Origin: Pokkaliibacter plantistimulans
GTDB lineage: Bacteria; Pseudomonadota; Gammaproteobacteria; Pseudomonadales; Balneatricaceae
DNA length: 64,000 bases
Direction: 5' to 3'
NCBI RefSeq assembly: GCF_046844695.1
Contig: NZ_CP177354.1
Location: 4,340,001-4,404,000, forward strand
Shown: piece by piece, positions 61,915 to 64,000 of the stretch
How the letters are laid out: each line of letters opens with the position of its first letter
Position numbering within the stretch: the stretch's first letter is position 1
Position numbers and translations under genes: made by a program
Notes under the pieces: model-generated
Told to the model about the DNA's origin: nothing
Databases searched by the model: none
What the model saw: the letters and a program-made list of their open reading frames with translations, nothing else

Positions 61915-62427
61915 ATGTCTATCGCCTTGTTCTATGGCTCAACCACAGGTAACACCGAGGAAATCGGCAAGAAGATCATCGCCAAGCTGGGTGCTGATGT
62001 AGACGTCTACAGTGTGGACGATACGCCTGTTGCCGTTGCAGCAGCCTACGACTTCATCATTTTCGGTATCCCCACCTGGGATTACGGCGAGATTCAGGAA
62101 GCCTGGCAGGAAGTATGGGATGACGTGGATGACGTCGATTTTGCCGATAAAACCGTCGCGTTTTACGGTCTGGGCGACCAGTTTGGTTACCCCGAATGGT
62201 TCCTTGATGCCATGGGCATGCTGCATGACAAAGTCATCGCCCAGGGCGGCAAAGCCATCGGTTACTGGTCTACCGAAGGATACGAGTACGAAGCCTCCAA
62301 GGCTGCCACTGCCGACGGCAAGCAGTTTGTAGGCCTGGCCATTGATGAAGACTGGCAACGCGATCAAACCGATGAGCGGGTTGAGCGCTGGGTCCAGCAG
62401 ATTAAATCGGAAGCAAACCTGGCGTGA
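61915..62427 (+). CDS. Flavodoxin
   Basis: A long-chain flavodoxin of 170 residues: MSIALFYGSTTGNTEEIGKK holds the FMN phosphate loop (GSTTGNTE), FGIPTWDYGEIQEAWQEVWD the first aromatic loop (PTWDYGE), and AFYGLGDQFGYPEWFLDAMG the second (GLGDQxGYPxxF). It ferries single electrons. AAAGGAAAG precedes the ATG. It stands between cysI and cysD and could feed the CysI sulfite reductase, which lacks a CysJ partner here; that is inference. Confidence 0.94.
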   Translation: MSIALFYGSTTGNTEEIGKKIIAKLGADVDVYSVDDTPVAVAAAYDFIIFGIPTWDYGEIQEAWQEVWDDVDDVDFADKTVAFYGLGDQFGYPEWFLDAMGMLHDKVIAQGGKAIGYWSTEGYEYEASKAATADGKQFVGLAIDEDWQRDQTDERVERWVQQIKSEANLA

Positions 62428-62457
62428 TGCCGGGTTTGTCTGCATAACGAGGGTGCC

Positions 62458-63402
62458 ATGTCCGAAGCGACCAAACCATCAGTAGTGAATACCCTGTCTG
62501 ACCGTCAGCTGACTCACCTGAAGCAGCTTGAAGCAGAGTCCATCCATATCATCCGTGAGGTAGCGGCCGAGTTCGAGAACCCGGTCATGCTCTACTCCAT
62601 CGGTAAAGATTCAGCGGTCATGCTGCATCTGGCCTGCAAGGCGTTCTACCCTGGCAAGCCTCCCTTCCCGTTGATGCACGTGGATACCACCTGGAAATTC
62701 CGGGAGATGATCAGCTTCCGCGACGAGATGGCCAAAAAGCTCGGCATGGACCTGATTGTCCATATCAACGAAGACGGTGTTAAGCAGGGCATCGGTCCCT
62801 TCAGCCACGGCTCCAAGATCCACACTGACGTGATGAAGACCGAGTCACTCAAACAGGCACTGGACAAGTACGGCTTTGATGCTGCGTTTGGTGGTGCCCG
62901 TCGTGACGAAGAGAAATCCCGCGCCAAGGAGCGTGTGTATTCATTCCGCGACAAGAAACATCGCTGGGATCCGAAAAACCAGCGTCCTGAGCTGTGGAAC
63001 CTCTACAACGGCAAGGTTCACCGTGGCGAATCCATTCGGGTATTCCCGCTGTCCAACTGGACCGAACTGGATATCTGGCAATATATCTTCCTGGAAAGTA
63101 TCCCAATCGTTCCCCTTTACTACGCAGCAGAGCGTCCCGTGGTTGAGCGCAACGGCACCCTGATCATGGTTGACGACGAGCGTATGCCACTGGAAGCAGG
63201 CGAGAAGCCGATGATGAAATCAGTACGCTTCCGTACTCTTGGCTGCTACCCGCTGACGGGCGCGGTGGAATCCACCGCCAACACCCTGCCTGAAATCATT
63301 CAGGAAATGCTGCTAACCAAAACCTCCGAACGTCAGGGCCGAGTGATCGACCATGACCAGGCAGGCTCCATGGAGCAGAAGAAGCGCGAAGGGTATTTCT
63401 AA
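62458..63402 (+). CDS. cysD: Sulfate adenylyltransferase subunit 2 CysD
   Basis: The catalytic ATP-sulfurylase subunit, 314 residues. The PP-loop is VMLYSIGKDSAVMLHLACKA, followed by FPLMHVDTTWKFREMISFRD, GGARRDEEKSRAKERVYSFR and FPLSNWTELDIWQYIFLE. It forms a heterodimer with CysN to make APS from sulfate. The C-terminus QKKREGYF is the normal family end; its TAA stop is also the first bases of a miniature element. That element separates it from cysN. Confidence 0.96.
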   Translation: MSEATKPSVVNTLSDRQLTHLKQLEAESIHIIREVAAEFENPVMLYSIGKDSAVMLHLACKAFYPGKPPFPLMHVDTTWKFREMISFRDEMAKKLGMDLIVHINEDGVKQGIGPFSHGSKIHTDVMKTESLKQALDKYGFDAAFGGARRDEEKSRAKERVYSFRDKKHRWDPKNQRPELWNLYNGKVHRGESIRVFPLSNWTELDIWQYIFLESIPIVPLYYAAERPVVERNGTLIMVDDERMPLEAGEKPMMKSVRFRTLGCYPLTGAVESTANTLPEIIQEMLLTKTSERQGRVIDHDQAGSMEQKKREGYF

Positions 63403-63562
63403 CAGGCTGTTGAAAAACGTTATCGAGGCCGCCGAGACAAGGAAATACCCCAAGGGCACAAGAAACAGGCGAAAAAGTGGAGTTTAGTGAGCTAAATGAG
63501 CATTTTGAGCCTGTTTTTGACGCGGTATTCGGCAACGCTGATAGATTTTCAACAGCCCGCTA
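63400..63562 (+). mobile_element. TA-flanked miniature element, copy D (long form)
   Basis: A 163-bp copy of the element at 10.5 and 53.4 kb, with ends TAACAGGCTGTTGAAAA and TTTTCAACAGCCCGCTA, which are inverted repeats. It has the extra ATACCCC...GGGCACAAGAAAC segment that copy B also has and copies A and C lack. Its first TAA is the cysD stop codon. It lies between cysD and cysN, which are usually adjacent or overlapping, and lengthens their spacer to 254 bp. Confidence 0.8.
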
Positions 63563-63656
63563 AAGGCGTGTTGTTCACAGCCCTTAGCAAGAACGAATGA
63601 GATATGGAAGCTTGCAGGCCAGCATCAGTGCCTGCACTTCCGATTAGGAGAACCGA

Positions 63657-64000
63657 ATGAGTCACGCCTCCGAACTGATCGAATCCGATATCCTCGGCTA
63701 CCTGAAACAGCACGAGAACAAGGACCTGCTGCGCTTTATCACCTGCGGCAGCGTTGACGATGGCAAATCCACCCTGATTGGCCGTCTGCTTTATGACACC
63801 AAGCTGATTTTTGAAGACCATCTGGCAGCCCTGCACAAAGACAACGAACGTGTGGGCAATGCAGGTGAAGCGCTGGACCTGGCGTTGCTGGTGGATGGCC
63901 TGCAGTCTGAGCGTGAGCAAGGTATCACCATCGATGTGGCTTACCGCTATTTCTCTACTGACAAGCGCAAGTTCATCATCGCTGACACCCCCGGCCATGA
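63657..64000 (+). CDS. cysN: Sulfate adenylyltransferase subunit 1 CysN (cut by window edge)
   Basis: The first 114 residues of CysN, the GTPase that drives ATP sulfurylation. The P-loop is TCGSVDDGKSTLIGRLLYD, switch I includes SEREQGITIDVAYRYF, and the G3 motif DTPGHE stands at the very edge. A TAGGAG site lies 6 nt before the ATG. Whether a CysC kinase domain is fused at the C-terminus cannot be seen; the APS-type CysH suggests it need not be. Confidence 0.95.
   Translation, partial: MSHASELIESDILGYLKQHENKDLLRFITCGSVDDGKSTLIGRLLYDTKLIFEDHLAALHKDNERVGNAGEALDLALLVDGLQSEREQGITIDVAYRYFSTDKRKFIIADTPGH

Overview
The window looks like a chromosomal segment of a gammaproteobacterium, most likely a marine or Oceanospirillales/Pseudomonas-like heterotroph. 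The evidence is that the Dpp and Opp proteins resemble their enterobacterial homologues closely in length and motifs, that the sulfite reductase/DUF934/CysH arrangement is the Pseudomonas-type one, and that a cobalamin riboswitch drives a btu/tonB locus. The genus cannot be fixed from the sequence alone. No rRNA or tRNA gene was seen.

Positions 1-10.3 kb hold a type III-B CRISPR-Cas locus. A leftward operon csx16-cas2-cas1 (cas1 runs off the left edge) diverges from a 15-repeat array read rightward. The array ends in a truncated repeat and a bidirectional terminator, and meets a second leftward operon, csx14(NE0113)-cmr1-cmr2-cmr3-cmr4-cmr5-cmr6. Cmr2 keeps the GGDD cyclase motif but has no HD nuclease domain, and no classical HEPN effector is visible. 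The same 14-bp perfect palindrome, CGACAATATTGTCG, lies about 60-80 bp before the first gene of both cas operons, which suggests a shared dedicated regulator.

At 10.3-11.2 kb is a decayed stretch with a TA-flanked miniature element and an IS3-type OrfA remnant. From 11.2 to 34.1 kb follow rmuC, the dipeptide importer dppABCDF, an alpha/beta hydrolase, azoR with a 14-copy heptamer repeat at its stop codon, an AEC permease, a large GGDEF-EAL receptor protein with a possibly structured leader, a helical-bimodular chemoreceptor, and the oligopeptide importer oppABCDF after a long AT-rich control region.

At 34.2-44.1 kb lies a leftward block: a lipoprotein; the molybdenum cofactor genes mobB-moaA-moaB-moeA-moaC-moaD-moaE; an RBBP9-like hydrolase; a double HD-GYP protein; arfB; a DUF2288 protein; and another lipoprotein. 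At 44.5-50.8 kb are ushA, two tandem SH3-domain lipoproteins, a beta-carbonic anhydrase, a ModA-like protein and an ElaA-like acetyltransferase.

At 51.0-57.4 kb a cobalamin riboswitch precedes btuB, then btuF-btuC-btuD and a tonB: a complete vitamin B12 uptake unit, interrupted after btuB by a nested cluster of the same miniature element seen at 10.5 kb. From 57.4 kb to the right edge is sulfate assimilation: cysH, a DUF934 gene and cysI leftward; a flavodoxin, cysD and cysN (cut by the edge) rightward. Another copy of the miniature element starts exactly at the cysD stop codon.
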